A stretch of 64,000 bases of DNA, taken from Hypoxylon rubiginosum. Taxonomy: Eukaryota; Ascomycota; Sordariomycetes; Xylariales; Hypoxylaceae. The stretch lies in NCBI GenBank assembly GCA_902806565.1, contig CADCXA010000044.1:124001-188000 (forward strand). Direction: 5' to 3'. The notes under the pieces were generated by a model that worked only from the letters and a program-made list of their open reading frames with translations, ran no database searches and was not told the DNA's origin. This document shows positions 35,983 to 48,370 of the stretch, in pieces (the first letter of the stretch is position 1; each line of letters begins with the position of its first letter). The position numbers and the translations under genes were made by a program.

Positions 35983-36426
35983 TAGCTAGTCGTCCCCTAC
36001 GCCATCCTTGGCACTGTTCCAATCGTGTCGGAATTTTCACGCCCGCATCAAAAGGCGACTGCAAAGTAATCGGCTATTGTTATTATATGGATTGCGTGTC
36101 GGTACGGTACTTGGAGGCACAGATATAACGGAGAGCGCATACCGTCGACTCCTCGAGCAGCTCGACGCAGCCCAGAGAGGAAATAATAGAAGACCCTTCG
36201 AATCACCAAACACGACGCGAATACGTAAAGCGTGAAGCAATCGTTGTTCAACATCCTGTTGCACAATCACAATCCTCCCATCGTCGCATCGTTGCCTCGT
36301 CGTCGTACCACCGTCCGAGCTTCTTTTCTCCCATAAATCATCAATCAATTCAAAGACGATCGATTTTAACGTTCGCGAACCGATAAATATTTGATCGTCC
36401 AAGTAGAGATAGGCCAATCGCCCGTC

Positions 36427-38744
36427 ATGCCGCCGCCAGAGGCCGACATGGCTGCCGTAGCGCAAGGCGCAGGTAACAACTCGAGCGACTTTGTGAGTTC
36501 TTTTTATTTGAAGATGGATTCGTATTCGAGGCCGCATTGTCGCGGTTTGTCGCATATGCAGATTTGCTAATCTAACCCTTCTTAGGTTCGCAAGTTATAC
36601 AAGTAAACTCAACCCCCTTGGTCCTTTTTTAATTAGTTGCTTCTTTTATACTTTACGACGAGTACTGACGAGATGTGCCTATCGTCGTAGGATGCTAGAA
36701 GACCCAGCCTACAGTGAGGTGGTAAGGTGGGGCAACGAAGGCGACAGCTTTGTTGTTCTCGAGGTAATACATGCGAGCTCCCGTTCCCTTGTGTCAAACC
36801 CAGACAAATATTGACCTTGACCTGTAGAACGAGAAATTCACCAAGACCATATTGCCGAAACACTTCAAACACAGCAATTTTGCTAGTTTTGTACGGCAAC
36901 TCAACAAGTACGATTTCCACAAAGTTCGACATAATGAGGAGAATGGTCAATCTCCGTACGGCGCATCGGTAAGTATTCCCCCGGCCAAGATATCATGACT
37001 GCGCAAGACATTGACAACATACACAACAGGCGTGGGAGTTCAAACACCCCGAGTTTCGAGCCGACAGGAAAGACAATCTCGATAATATCAGACGAAAAGC
37101 CCCGGCACCTCGAAAAGCTCAGGCCGCCGAGGAACAGTTTGGCGTTTCTAACCAGCAAGTCAATATCCTCGGCGAATCTCTTACCGCAACACAGCAGCAG
37201 GTCCAACAACTCCAAGAATCCTATAGCGAACTTGTGAACGCGAACAAGATTTTTGTCGATGAGATAATTCACCTTCAGAAGCTAGTCCGCGCCCAAAATC
37301 AAGTGCATAACGAGCTGATTAACCATTTGAATAAGGTAGAGCAGGAGAGAAAAGAAAAGCGAAACGCGGGTCATTCGTCCGCATATACATCGAACACGGC
37401 GAATCTTTTGTCGGATGGCTCCGAGTCGCCTCCAGAGCTGCGGCGTGCTCGTGATATTCTCAACGGTCTTCAAGTGGATCACGTCGCAGACCGAGACTTG
37501 AATCGAATGTCCATTCAGTTGCACCAGGCAGGTGGCTCTCCCGAATCTGCTGGATCTTCTGGCATGATGGGACCTCCTGGCGCCGGAAATGTTAATCCCT
37601 TCTTACATGACCCCCTAAATGACATGCGACACCTAGTATATCCCGTTGGCCAGACGATAGGTATCGACCCTTTCGCCGCCGAGCACATCAATAACCTGCC
37701 CTACAACCGACCAATGCAGGACAATGCGGTGGGCCCTAGTCATGAATTTAACGGGCCACCGATGCATTCTCATACTCCGCCAGGAGGCGCAGCGCAAAGT
37801 GGTTCGCCGTGGGGATCGAAGAAGCCCATTGTCCTTCTCGTGGAAGATGATAGAACGTGTTCGCGAATCGGATCTAAATTCCTCTCTCAGTATGACTGCG
37901 GCGTAGAGGTTGCGGTAAGTATTCGTAGTGCCAGGTCTTCTGTACGAAAAGTGCATAGTTGGCTGACGAGTCGATAATAGCGCGATGGTCTTGAAGCTGT
38001 GAACAAAGTCAACGCGAAGCAGCATTACTATGACTTGATTTTCATGGATATCATCATGCCGCAACTTGATGGTGTCTCGGCAACTGCCATGATTCGTGAA
38101 GTGCAGCCGAACACGCCAATTATTGCTATGACGTCCAACATCAATCAGCAAGATATTGAGATGTACTTCCATTGGGGTTGGTGCCTTCTCGTCCTGCTCT
38201 GGTTACCGAGTTACTAACACGGAGCTTAGGTATGCGAGATGTGCTCGCCAAACCTTTCACCAAAGAGGGAATGATCGGAAAGCTCAGGAAACATCTTGCC
38301 AACTTCCTGCGGAACCCTCCTCCGGAGAGTATGATGGAACCCATGTATCCCAACGGAGCCCCCGGACAACCGCCGACACCAGGACCGTACTCGAACCAAG
38401 GAATAGGAATGGCTCCGCTCTCGGCAGCGTCATCTGGCCCGATTGGTAAATTCGACACGACGCCAATACAGTCACCGGCCACGAGCGCATCGTGGCACTC
38501 TCCTAGTCAGATACCACACGCGTCGCCAACGATGGCTCAGGATCAGGGCTACCTCGGTGCGGGAAGCGGCTCGCAGATGGTGCTTACGCCGGGTGGGACC
38601 CAGAAACCGCAATATGCGAACACCATGATACCACAGATGGGTGTGCCACCTCAGCAGCGGATGGCTGATGGCATGCAGCGCTCTGAAGGGCCGCCCGAGA
38701 AGCGACAACGACTATACGCATCGCAGGGGAATTATAACCAATGA
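36427..38744 (+). CDS. SKN7 response-regulator transcription factor
   Basis: Seven exons (36427-36492, 36586-36602, 36691-36763, 36828-36968, 37030-37914, 37981-38176, 38230-38744) give 630 residues. An HSF-type DNA-binding domain spans about 21-125 ([29 protein letters not shown]). A coiled coil follows (about 140-210), then a Pro/Gly-rich linker. The receiver domain is at about 363-470: acidic pair in VLLVEDD, phosphoacceptor Asp417 in [13 protein letters not shown] and Lys in VLAKPFT. The C-tail is Gln/Pro-rich. SKN7 receives phosphate from the SLN1/YPD1-type phosphorelay and controls oxidative-stress, osmotic and cell-wall genes. Exon 2 is only 17 nt, and the receiver domain is split over three exons. 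A 7-kb gene-poor region lies upstream. Confidence 0.96.
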
Positions 38745-41700
38745 CCGGTTCCCCGCAACTCCTCGTCGATTACTTGATTCCAACTTGTATATATTCCCAG
38801 CATGCTTGGTCTGGTCTCGAGATTCGGTAACATTCGGTAATCGATACGTCGACTCGGCGAAGTGCTGATGGCGTCGGTACCGCTGCATGTATCATGCGTG
38901 AAGGGTATCCGACTGGTGTGCCACGTCGATTTGTTTTATCTTGCTCGGAGTCAAGTAGAGCTCCGTGATAGATCATGGAATACCCCTTTTGGACATTTTC
39001 TAGAGCTGCGGCTGCATTGTGTATCAGTAATAGGGAGCCGAGAGGCTGTCCCTAAGTTGGATGGGTTAGGATATTGGAAAGAGGGCCAGGATAGGATTGG
39101 CAAGGCTAGATTGAGTACGCCGATCATCCCACATGATCTAAAATAGCATGCGACCACGGCTATCTTTTATGCGGAAGACAACTTATGTTCAAAGCCATCT
39201 TGGATATGTTTGGTTTAAAATCCAAGGAGCTTGAGATATTAGTCTCTGGGGCGCCAGAGGCAATGATTGCTCAGATGACGAATGAATAAACATAAGTAAA
39301 ATGTTTCCTATTTGAATAGCAGTGTTAAATAGATGAATGGATGACCGAAGTCACAACATAAGAGTAGGCCATATAAGAGAAACAATGGCAAGTCTCTTTG
39401 CCTCATGCCTCTTCGGCCTCGGTGTTCAGTGTTTATGCCAGTCGATGCTAGGATGCTGCCGCTAATACGATAGCAAAGCAGTTGTATCGGGACATGAGAG
39501 GATAAGAAGAAAAGAGGGAGGGATGTGTTGAAGTTGGCTGAATGCAGGTACGCAGCAGGAACGAAATGTGATGAGACGGTGTCATAGCACACGTCGGGTC
39601 TCGTATCGCACCTAGCTGCCTTCAACTACTCCGTAATGAACATCCCTTCCTTTTTACTTTCTTTTTTCTCTCTCTTCGCATTTTGTGCTTGTCCTAGCAA
39701 CTGGTGGCTTGTCGACGTCATAATGGCCTTATGTCGTGGGTGAGTGTTGGAATTCGACAATAAGAAATTTACAAACTCAAGACTGGACAAACATACGGGA
39801 AAGAAAAAGGACGAGAACTTGGAGAGGAAGATATACTTCAATACACTTATATTATTACGAATCAATAATTAAAAATTCGGGTACCATACCTAGGTTGGTA
39901 GGTACATATGCAGATAGGAGAGAGAGAAAGAGAGCAAACAAGATTCTGGGGAAAGCTTAAGCTTAAAAAACGATGGACTGGACTGGACCGAACTGGACTC
40001 AAAATCGAATACATCGTCTAAAATCATTCCCGGACTTCCGTTGCTAAATTTCCCATCACACGTGGGTGTGGATGTGTGAATCCGCGCAGGGAGTTTGTGT
40101 CCTCGCGGTTGGCGGGTGACTACCTAACATCACCTAACACTTGCTACATACTTATACCAGCATATGCTGTACAATTTCCCATCAATCCGTGACAGCAAAC
40201 GATGGCCGTTACGAGACAAATACCAGGACAATAATGATCGATCGACCAAAGCCCATCAACAAACTAAGGACTGCAAGCAGGGGTTGGGGGAAAAGGATGC
40301 GCTGGTCAGCCTAGAATGCGATCGAAAACAACGTCCGTAAGCATATCCCGCTTGCTAATGGCTACTATGTTGACGAATCCACCTTAAGCTACAGAAGGGT
40401 CGCGATCTGCTGATCTGACAGTCTAGACAACTCCCGAAGGCCCGTCTTAAGGGAACGAGACCCCCTTACTTGCTAGGAGGATGACCCTGTCCGGGGGCCT
40501 GGTTTGAGTTCTAGCCCTTGGGAAGCCCCCGGAAGTGTTAGGGCTCTAGGTCAATATCTATAAAGTCAATGTCAATCCAGCTCCCCCTAGCTTTGTCTGG
40601 ACCTCGTTTCCTTTCCATGTTTTCTCTATTCATTAATGTCTACCTAACTTCCTAATATCTACCTCACAGCTCTTCCTTGGGTACGACAAGCAAGTCCGCG
40701 GAACCTCGAATGGCTGATACTTCTACCATGTAGGAACTAGGTCTCCCTTCACCGACATTATACATTTCATTTAGCTTCGATCAAGCCTAACCCACATGAT
40801 ACTTCGGTCGGTTAGGTTGGTTGAAGATTGGCAAAAGTGGCTTGCGTCTGAGCTCAACTAACCTAGTCTTTATGAAAGGAAGAGTTGATAACTGACAGCA
40901 TTACCCCAAGTTCTTGATTATTACTCTAAGAAAACACTGGAACTTGAAACCGGTAAGGACTACATACATACATGATGCGATCGTGATGGGAAAGGGGACA
41001 TGGACCAATCCCGGACAATTCTAGCTGGGGTTCATACATACAGCAAGATCGAGACCATCGAGCGATAATACCTACAGCTGCCAGCACCCTACGCACATAT
41101 GTACATGGCCACATGCGTACTGTACATACATACATATGCAAGCCCTCGCAAGGGTAGGTAACGGTCGGGTCGGGTTGCGTTCTGCAAGCCAGGGGTTTTT
41201 TTTCGGGACCCGGTGTTGGTTTGAGATCTTAGAATTCTAGAACCAGCACCAGAACCTAGACCGTAGTCCGTTGCACGGCAGTCGTTCCACCCCGGCCCAC
41301 CCCTTGCCGTTATGCCCCTGCGTCGCCCAGCCTAGACCGTCTCTGGGTGCTTTGAACAAACCCACACGGCATGTTCCATGTGGACTACCAGACAGCCCAG
41401 ACTACGCACATACCCCTTCCATTGGCCTTCTCTTCTTCGATGGCATGTTGCGGTGTACTTGATTAGGTAACCGTTCCTCGTACTAGGTGATTGTCTGTCA
41501 GTGGATGGACTATGAAGAATACATAAGCAATGAGACCATTACCATAGGAGGTTTGTTTGAGGGTTCATCTATTAGGCCTCAGTGTTTGTTGAAGAATGAT
41601 ATTAAAGCTTCGAGGCCACTGTTTTCGACAGACTTCCTATCCACCTACATATGCCGCATTTCGAGCTGTTTCCCGTAGGCTGTGACCTGTATTTTCGTCT

Positions 41701-42390
41701 GGACCTATAGATTGGTGACATATATGACCTCGGATGCTCCAATGCGGAAAGTCAGTTCTAGACGCGTGTGGCTTGCTATAGTCTCGAGTTGATATAGAGG
41801 ATTGCGAGATATAGATGGCAATTGATAGGTAAATACTGTACCCTACAGTGCCATTTAGTCACATTCTCTCGCCTCAACCTCTAGTAGGAGTTCTATAACA
41901 CCTTGGATAGGTTATATGGCATGGTGTATCATGATGTTACCGACTTTGTCTAGTGTTTGGACATATGTATGGATACATCCTTTCGATATGTGTTGAATAG
42001 CCCTCGAGTCTCTCGTTATGACCATGTTGAACTATTGTTGCACATATAGGGACATATATGGAGCGGGCTGCTAGCAAATGGAGACGATAATATGAAGTAA
42101 TAACTCTCTTATGGGAAGGACGATTAATCCAAGATGCTGGGAGGTTCAGAGGGCTGCGTGCAGTGATGCTGTTGTGCTTAATTGAAATATTTGTGAATGT
42201 GAATAATATGCTTTATAAGATATCTTTGTGAATTATTTCAATAAACGAGGTACGTGCATCATACCTGTATAACGGGACTCATCCGATCTGCCCCTCCATC
42301 AACTTTGAACTTTGACTCACAATCAGAAAAGTTGCGGCACTCTTCGAGGTCAACTTCGCGACAACACAAAATACACCTAATTGGATCAAC
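38745..42390. other. Intergenic, no supported gene
   Basis: The first few hundred bases are the SKN7 3' region. The remaining 3 kb holds only short frames without features; the last 150 bases before 42391 are the GCD6 promoter. ACCTAGGTTGGTAGGTA is at about 39888-39904. Confidence 0.55.
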
Positions 42391-44739
42391 ATGTCGCAAA
42401 ATAAAGCTGCTCGTGGTGGAGCTTCTTCCAAGGGCAAGAAATCTAGCAAGCCAGGGGCTGAGGAAAAGAGAGAAGATGTTCTCCAGGCCGTGGTATGTAT
42501 TTGAATCTGTCCATATTCCATATGTGCTCAAGCATCGCGGGGCTTCAACAAGAGCTATCGCTAATATGATGGCGCATCGCTTCCGCAGCTTATAGCAGAT
42601 TCCTTTCAGACAAGATTCGAACCTTTCTCTGTAGAAAAGCCGAGAGTAAGTCAATTCAGCTTCGGTCTAGCTTCAATTGCTGATTCTGGCCTCTAGTGTC
42701 TCCTCCCACTTGCGAACACGCCTCTCATCGAGTATACACTCGAATTTCTTGCCATGAACGGTGTACAGGAGGTCTTCATATACTGTGGCGCTCATCACGA
42801 ACAGATTGAACGATACGTCCACGACTCTAGATGGTCCCCCACCTCGAGGTTCTGTCCTTTCTCAAGCCTTGACTTTATACGTGTCGCCGATGCCCGATCG
42901 ATAGGCGACTTTCTTCGAGATCTGGACAAGCGCAACATTATCGATGGTGACTTTTTACTGGTGCACGGGGACTTGGTCGCTAATATATCCCTCGATGGAG
43001 CCTTAGCAGCACATAGGGCTCGACGGGAAGCAAATCGAGACTCGTGTATGACGATGGTGCTACGAGAAGCTGGCGACGAGGAGCACAACACTAAGACGAA
43101 AGGCATAACGCCGGCATTTATAATCGACCCGAACGCCAAGCGATGTTTACACTATGAAGAGATACATCCTTTTCAGACTGACCGCTATGTCACGCTCGAC
43201 CCAACTATACTCGAGCACCGTGAGGCGGAGGCGCGCACAGATCTGATCGACGCCGAGATCGATATATGCACCCCAGATGTTCTCGCCTTATGGTCCGAAA
43301 GTTTCGACTACGAACTCCCACGAGCCAACTTCCTGCATGGTGTGCTGAAGGACTGGGAGCTTAACGGAAAGATGGTTCACACCGAAATTGTCAACGAGGG
43401 CTACAGCGCACGCGCTAGGAATCTTCAGATGTACGATGCCATTAGCCGGGACGTACTTAGCGGCTGGACCTATCCATTTACACCGGAGTGCAACATCTTC
43501 CCCGGACAGACATATCGACTACGAAACGACAGCGTGTATCAAGAGGATGATGTAGAGGTCGCACCTGGAAGCGAAGTACTCGATTCGATCCTCGGAAAAG
43601 ATACCCATATTGGAGCGAAGAGCAGAATAAGCAACAGTATTATCGGCCGGAGTTGTAAGGTTGGTAGCAACGTACGGATCGTGGATAGCTTTATTTGGGA
43701 TGGCGCTACGATTCACGATGGTGCGGTGGTGGAGCATTCGATTATTGCCGAGAGAGGATCGGTGGGTAAAAAGGCCTACGTTCACGAGGGATCTCTTGTG
43801 TCGTACGGGGTTCACTTAAGCGACGGTACAGACGTTGAGCCTGCCACGATGCTATCCCTTCTCTCCTACAATGGACAACCAGTGTCGTCACAACCCGAAT
43901 CCGTCGGGTCTGGAGGCAAGGGAGCGCTATTTCGTAATCCGGAAGACGACGAAGCAGACCCCGATGATCCATCAACATTGCAAAAGTCACTCATTTACTC
44001 TCTCGACGACCTTGATATCGAAGTATCCTCGGTGTCGACGCTTGCAGACGACGATTACATGTCCGACGACGAGTCAGGTCCGATATCACCAACCGCCAGT
44101 CAACCTACTTCAAGATCGCGACTCTCATCTTTTGCCTCGGATGATTCAGGTGCACCGTCATTTTCTGGTTTCCATTCTGACGCCGTTCATGGCTTATTAG
44201 ACGTCCTACGCGGAATAGCGGGCAACTTCGAATCTGAGAAGCTCGAATTCATGTCACTACGACTTGCGAACAATGCATCCGATGGAGCAATGCGCAGGGC
44301 TGTGGCAACGGCCTTCGTTCGCCGCGCGGTTGAGCTCACGAACGCGGAGAATGGAGCACTGGAACCTGCAAAAGCCGCCAAGCAAGTACTGACATCGCAG
44401 AAGGGTGCCTCGGAGTTCGTGACGGACGTGGGCGTGGGCGACCACTCGGTAACGGAGCAGATCGAGTTCGCGCTGGCGGTGCAGAAGGCGTGTGCGAGCA
44501 GCGCCAAGATCGTCGAGGTCGCCAAGGCCGGGAACCTGCTCGCCGCCATACTGCAGCAGATGTACGACCTCGACATCCTCGAGGAAGAGGGCATCCTGGG
44601 CTGGTGGGAAGACGAGAGGGGCAAAGAAGACGGGCTGCTGTCGGGCGTGCGAGAGAAGTGCCACGCTCTCGTCGAGTGGCTCGAAAATGCGGACGAGGAG
44701 GAGAGCGAGGATGACGAGGATGAGGATGATGATGAGTAA
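42391..44739 (+). CDS. eIF2B epsilon subunit (GCD6), catalytic GEF subunit
   Basis: Three exons (42391-42492, 42589-42645, 42697-44739) give 733 residues. The first 35 residues are basic and low-complexity. A nucleotidyltransferase-like domain follows (CLLPLANTPLIEYTLEFL and FLLVHGDLVAN). Hexapeptide left-handed beta-helix repeats lie near 335-420 (IGAKSRISNSIIGRSCKVG). An acidic/Ser linker precedes the C-terminal W2 HEAT-like domain, with the expected acidic-aromatic boxes (LDILEEEGILGWWED and a Glu/Asp-rich end). The protein exchanges GDP for GTP on eIF2 in the cytosol, the step inhibited by eIF2-alpha phosphorylation. Codons in the last 400 bases turn strongly GC-ending. The intron 1 donor is GTATGT. 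Confidence 0.96.
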
Positions 44740-45241
44740 ATGGATAGTAATGGATAGGTTACAATAGATGACGCATGAATGAATTTGGGCAGCGCCCTTT
44801 TTCCTCCTATGAGATGAGGATAGGATGTCTTGAATACTGCTCTAAAGATTAACGTGATGCTCTTCATGCAACCTGATATTTGGCCTACCTGTCCCGATGG
44901 AATTTGAGAGTATCTAGAGTGATGAGATTGGCGAATGAATCATTGGTAAATAGGGCCGAGGAATATCTTATGATACCTTCATGGGCGTGCGTCCTGGAGA
45001 TATTGCTCTATGCGCTGGTATTACTATAGCGGAGCCATTAAAATATTAAGTGGACCCAGTGTAATTAACGCGAAAACGCGACGCGACGCGCTCCCAATTA
45101 AAAGTATTCCGCGTAGCCCCTCGATCAACTAATGTTCCGTATTATACCCCAACTCACTAGCTGTATACACAACTCAAGGGATTATTAACTGCACTAGATT
45201 GAAACGTGTTGAGTTGAATTAAACAGCTCGAGTATTCTAAT
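44740..45241. other. Intergenic spacer, GCD6 3' region and PRI1 promoter
   Basis: This 502-bp spacer separates two genes on the same strand. It contains the MCB-like cluster listed at 45068-45090, about 150-175 bp upstream of the PRI1 start. Confidence 0.7.
45068..45090 (+). promoter_or_regulatory. Cluster of four ACGCG (MCB-like) sites before PRI1
   Basis: ACGCG is present at 45068, 45076, 45081 and 45086, four cores within 23 bp. MCB elements bound by MBF drive G1/S expression of DNA synthesis genes in other fungi, and primase is a classic target. The density makes chance unlikely. Confidence 0.65.
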
Positions 45242-47054
45242 ATGCCTCATTCCGTATCGTCGGAGGCCGATAGCTCTAATGCTGCCGCCGAGGAGACGAT
45301 GGTAGACGCTCCCGCTCCAGTCAACGATGGCGTCGGCCAAGGAACAGACGACGACATCACGATGGCAGAGACGAATGTCATACCGGCAGCTGCGAACGGA
45401 GAGGATAAGAAGGACGTCAAGTTGGAAGATTTATTTGCAGACGTCGAGTCAGACGACGAGTTTCCCAGTTCGCGTCCCTTGAAAGACGAATTCTCAAGCT
45501 CTCCCGCGGCCGCAGCATCACCAATGTGAGACCACGAAACCATTGATACAGTTGGGAGAATTGCCTCTAACCAATTCTATAGGGACGGCGCAGTACCTAT
45601 GAAAGCATCGGACCCCGAGCTGCTGCGCATATTTTACCAACGATTCTTCCCTTGGCGCTATCTTTTCCAATGGCTAAATCACAGCCCGACTCCTACGAAC
45701 GACTTTGTACACCGCGAATTTGCCTTTACACTACAGTCTGATGTGTATCTACGATACCAATCATTCCCCAGTTCCGATTTGTGGGTAACCCGTACCTTTA
45801 CCCCTATCTGAGACATTCCCGCTCACCACAGTTCGCTACAGGCTCCGTAAAGACGTCCTTCGGCAGCTACCCACCCGTTTCGAGATCGGACCCGTATATA
45901 CTACGAACCCGCGCGACCGCAAGACGCTGCGAAACTCGAGCGCGTTCAAGCCGCTGGCCAAAGAGCTGTGTTTCGATATCGATCTGACGGACTACGACGA
46001 CATCCGGACGTGCTGCGACAAGGCCAACATCTGCAACCGGTGCTGGCAGTTCATCACGATGGCCATCAAGGTGGTGGACGTGGCGCTGCGCGAGGACTTC
46101 GGCTTCAGGCACATCCTGTGGGTGTACTCGGGACGACGTGGCGCGCACGCCTGGGTGTGCGACAAGAAGGCGCGGACGATGGACGACCAGAAGCGCAGGG
46201 CTATCGCGGGATACCTCGAAGTCATTCGTGGTGGCGCGCAGAGCGGCAAGAAAGTCAACATATGGAGACCGTTGCACCCGCATTTAAGGTATGTCTATTT
46301 GTTACTGCACCTATGGGGAGGGGAGAGGGGGGGGGGGACAACACTTGAAGACATTCGCTAACAATCCCCCTCAAGCCGGAGCCTAAAGATCCTAGCACCG
46401 CATTTCGAAGCGGACGTCCTCGAGTCGCAAGACCCGTGGGCCGACTCGACCCGGGCGGAGCACCTGCTCTCGCTGCTGCCGGACAAGGCGCTCAACGAGA
46501 GCCTGCGGCGGAAGTGGGACTCGTCGCCGGGGCGGGCGAGCGCGTCCAAGTGGGCGGACATCGACGCTCTGGCCAAGTCGGGGGCGAGCAAGAGCCTGGA
46601 CGCGGTGGCGCTGCGGGACGCCAAGCAGGACGTGGTGCTCGAGTACACGTACCCGCGGCTCGACATCGAGGTCAGCAAGAAGCGGAACCACCTGCTCAAG
46701 TCGCCCTTCGTCGTGCACCCGGGCACCGGGCGCGTGTGCGTGCCCATCGACACGCGCCGGCTCGAGGATTTTGACCCGCTCGGCGTGCCTACCGTGCAGG
46801 AGCTGCTGGAGGAGATCGACTCGTGGTCTGGTGGAGGGGGAGAGAACGACGGTGATAAGGAAGAGGCTGCTGCTGGCGATGAAAAGGGGAAGGAGAAGGC
46901 GAAGAGTGGTGGCGGTAACCTGCAGGATTGGGAGAAGACGAGCTTAAAGCCGTACGTGGAGTACTTCCGCAGCTTCGTCCTGACGCTCATGAAGGACGAG
47001 CGGGATCCGAGGGTCAAGCGGGAGAGGGAGGAGAGCGAAGCGATGGAGTTCTGA
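45242..47054 (+). CDS. DNA primase small catalytic subunit (PRI1)
   Basis: Four exons (45242-45525, 45583-45780, 45842-46288, 46376-47054) encode 535 residues. The catalytic metal ligands lie in CFDIDLTDYDD (Asp206, Asp208) and in the conserved PRLDIEVSKKRNHLLKSPF. A Cys cluster (TCCDKANICNRC) is the structural zinc site, and GRRGAHAWVCD is also a primase motif. The enzyme synthesises the RNA primer for DNA polymerase alpha. About 95 acidic, Ser/Ala-rich N-terminal residues precede the fold (starting near DPELLRIFYQRFFPW), more than in yeast or human. An acidic/Gly insertion near EENDGDKEEAAAGDE also lies before the C-terminal helix. Splice donors are GTGAGA, GTGGGT and GTATGT. The gene is convergent with the DUF167 gene 209 bp away. 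Confidence 0.95.
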
Positions 47055-47263
47055 AGCGATTCTTTCTTTTGGTGGACGACATGACGAGAGTCCCTCTTAC
47101 ATGGCAATATGGCTGTAATGATCAAGTACGAGTACGTATGCTCTGTTAGGTGTAGCATGGGCTGGGAGTTCAGGATATCCTTTCGGTCTTTGGAAGTTGG
47201 AATAATGACATTATAGTGAACTCCCCCTTGTTTTATGATGCTTCTGTTATATGAGTAGGTAGC

Positions 47264-47823
47264 TTATGATTCGGAGGCTTCTTGACTAAGAAGCTTTTTT
47301 CTGACCATGGCTACCAGGTCCTCGTCAGCTCCCGCGTCCTTTCCGCGCCGGAAGCAAGCGCTAGCAACGCTGACGGTCTTGTCTCTGGATTTCATCCCGT
47401 GTGTGATCTGCAGGTCTGATTTCGCGACTCCCAAGATCTATGTACACCTGTTATTATCTAGAGTACAAGTACATGTATATTCTACGCGGGCACTATTCTA
47501 TGGACTGATCTCTCGCCATGGTAAATACCTACGTAGCACAAAACTTCTAAAGTCCCCCCTCCCCACCTCGTAGACATAGTAGAGGGTGGACATATGTAAA
47601 TACGTCACTGGCTTACCTCGCTGAGTATTTCGATCACGGCCTTGTTCGCCTTGCCGTCCTGCGGCGGCGCCGCCACGCACAGCTCGACGGACTCGTCCGT
47701 GACGGCGGCGACCCCCTCGCGCGCTCTGCTAGCGCCCGGCCGCACGTGGCAGCGCAGCTGCAGGATCTCCGCCGGCGAGGGTTTCGACTTTCGGACTAGG
47801 GTGATGGCGCCTCGACTCGCCAT
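47264..47823 (-). CDS. DUF167 (UPF0235/YggU family) small protein
   Basis: Two exons (47823-47617 and 47437-47264) joined over a 179-nt intron give 126 residues. The family core is evident: [13 protein letters not shown], then [23 protein letters not shown] in exon 1, and [20 protein letters not shown] in exon 2. DUF167 proteins are small alpha/beta proteins found from bacteria to animals, with no settled biochemical role. The donor is GTAAGC and the acceptor ACATAG. The gene is convergent with PRI1 and divergent from the HAD protein gene. Confidence 0.9.
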
Positions 47824-48370
47824 ATTATTTTATAGTATTGGGTGTGTTTCTGAGCAAGGCTTTGCTGACGTGGGTATGTACATATATGTAAGGTGCCTAC
47901 ATGTAGGTTGGTGACAGTATCGTATCCGGATTTGCTCTCTGATTCCAGTTTGATATATACAGGTACACGTAGGTACAAATTATAATGAATTACGTAAGCT
48001 TCCGTTGCATGGGAGCTTGGGCCACTAGGAGTTCTGCTAGGTGCAAGTACCTGACGTTAGATCCCGTGCTTAGTACATAAATCATTAACAATTCAACGTG
48101 CACCCCTTTGTACTAAAAAATTACAGCTCGATAAGACAAGGGTCCTATATCCATCGTTTTCTCGTAGGTTAGCGTCACTGCGCAATTGCGATTCCGATCA
48201 TCGCAAAGACCAGAATCATCGTGCGAATACTTTAGGTATTAGACATCATTCGAGTTACAACAGTTTCGACCGAGTATTTTCGACTTTTCTCTTCAAGTCT
48301 TTTTTCCTCTCTATCTCGAATACGAATCCGTCTATTTAATTACTTACGATGCGAACATCATTGTGATTAT
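47824..48370. promoter_or_regulatory. Divergent promoter, DUF167 and HAD-SAK genes
   Basis: This 547-bp AT-rich spacer separates the two starts. I see no specific site beyond TACCTACATGTAGG-type motifs near 47895. Confidence 0.4.

Larger units (their letters stand above)
29401..36426. other. 7-kb gene-poor region upstream of SKN7
   Basis: No frame in this 7-kb stretch resembles a known protein. It is full of short repeats: GA runs near 31746, 32100 and 32339; poly-A runs; GAAACGAG and CTTTTGCG tandems near 35244-35312; ACAGTAGTATGT copies near 35405-35450; and ATCTACCAT tandems near 35937-35982. TACCTACCTA/TAGGTA motifs are frequent. It may hold a long SKN7 promoter and leader or non-coding transcripts. 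A weak candidate frame is listed separately at 29858-30040. Confidence 0.5.
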
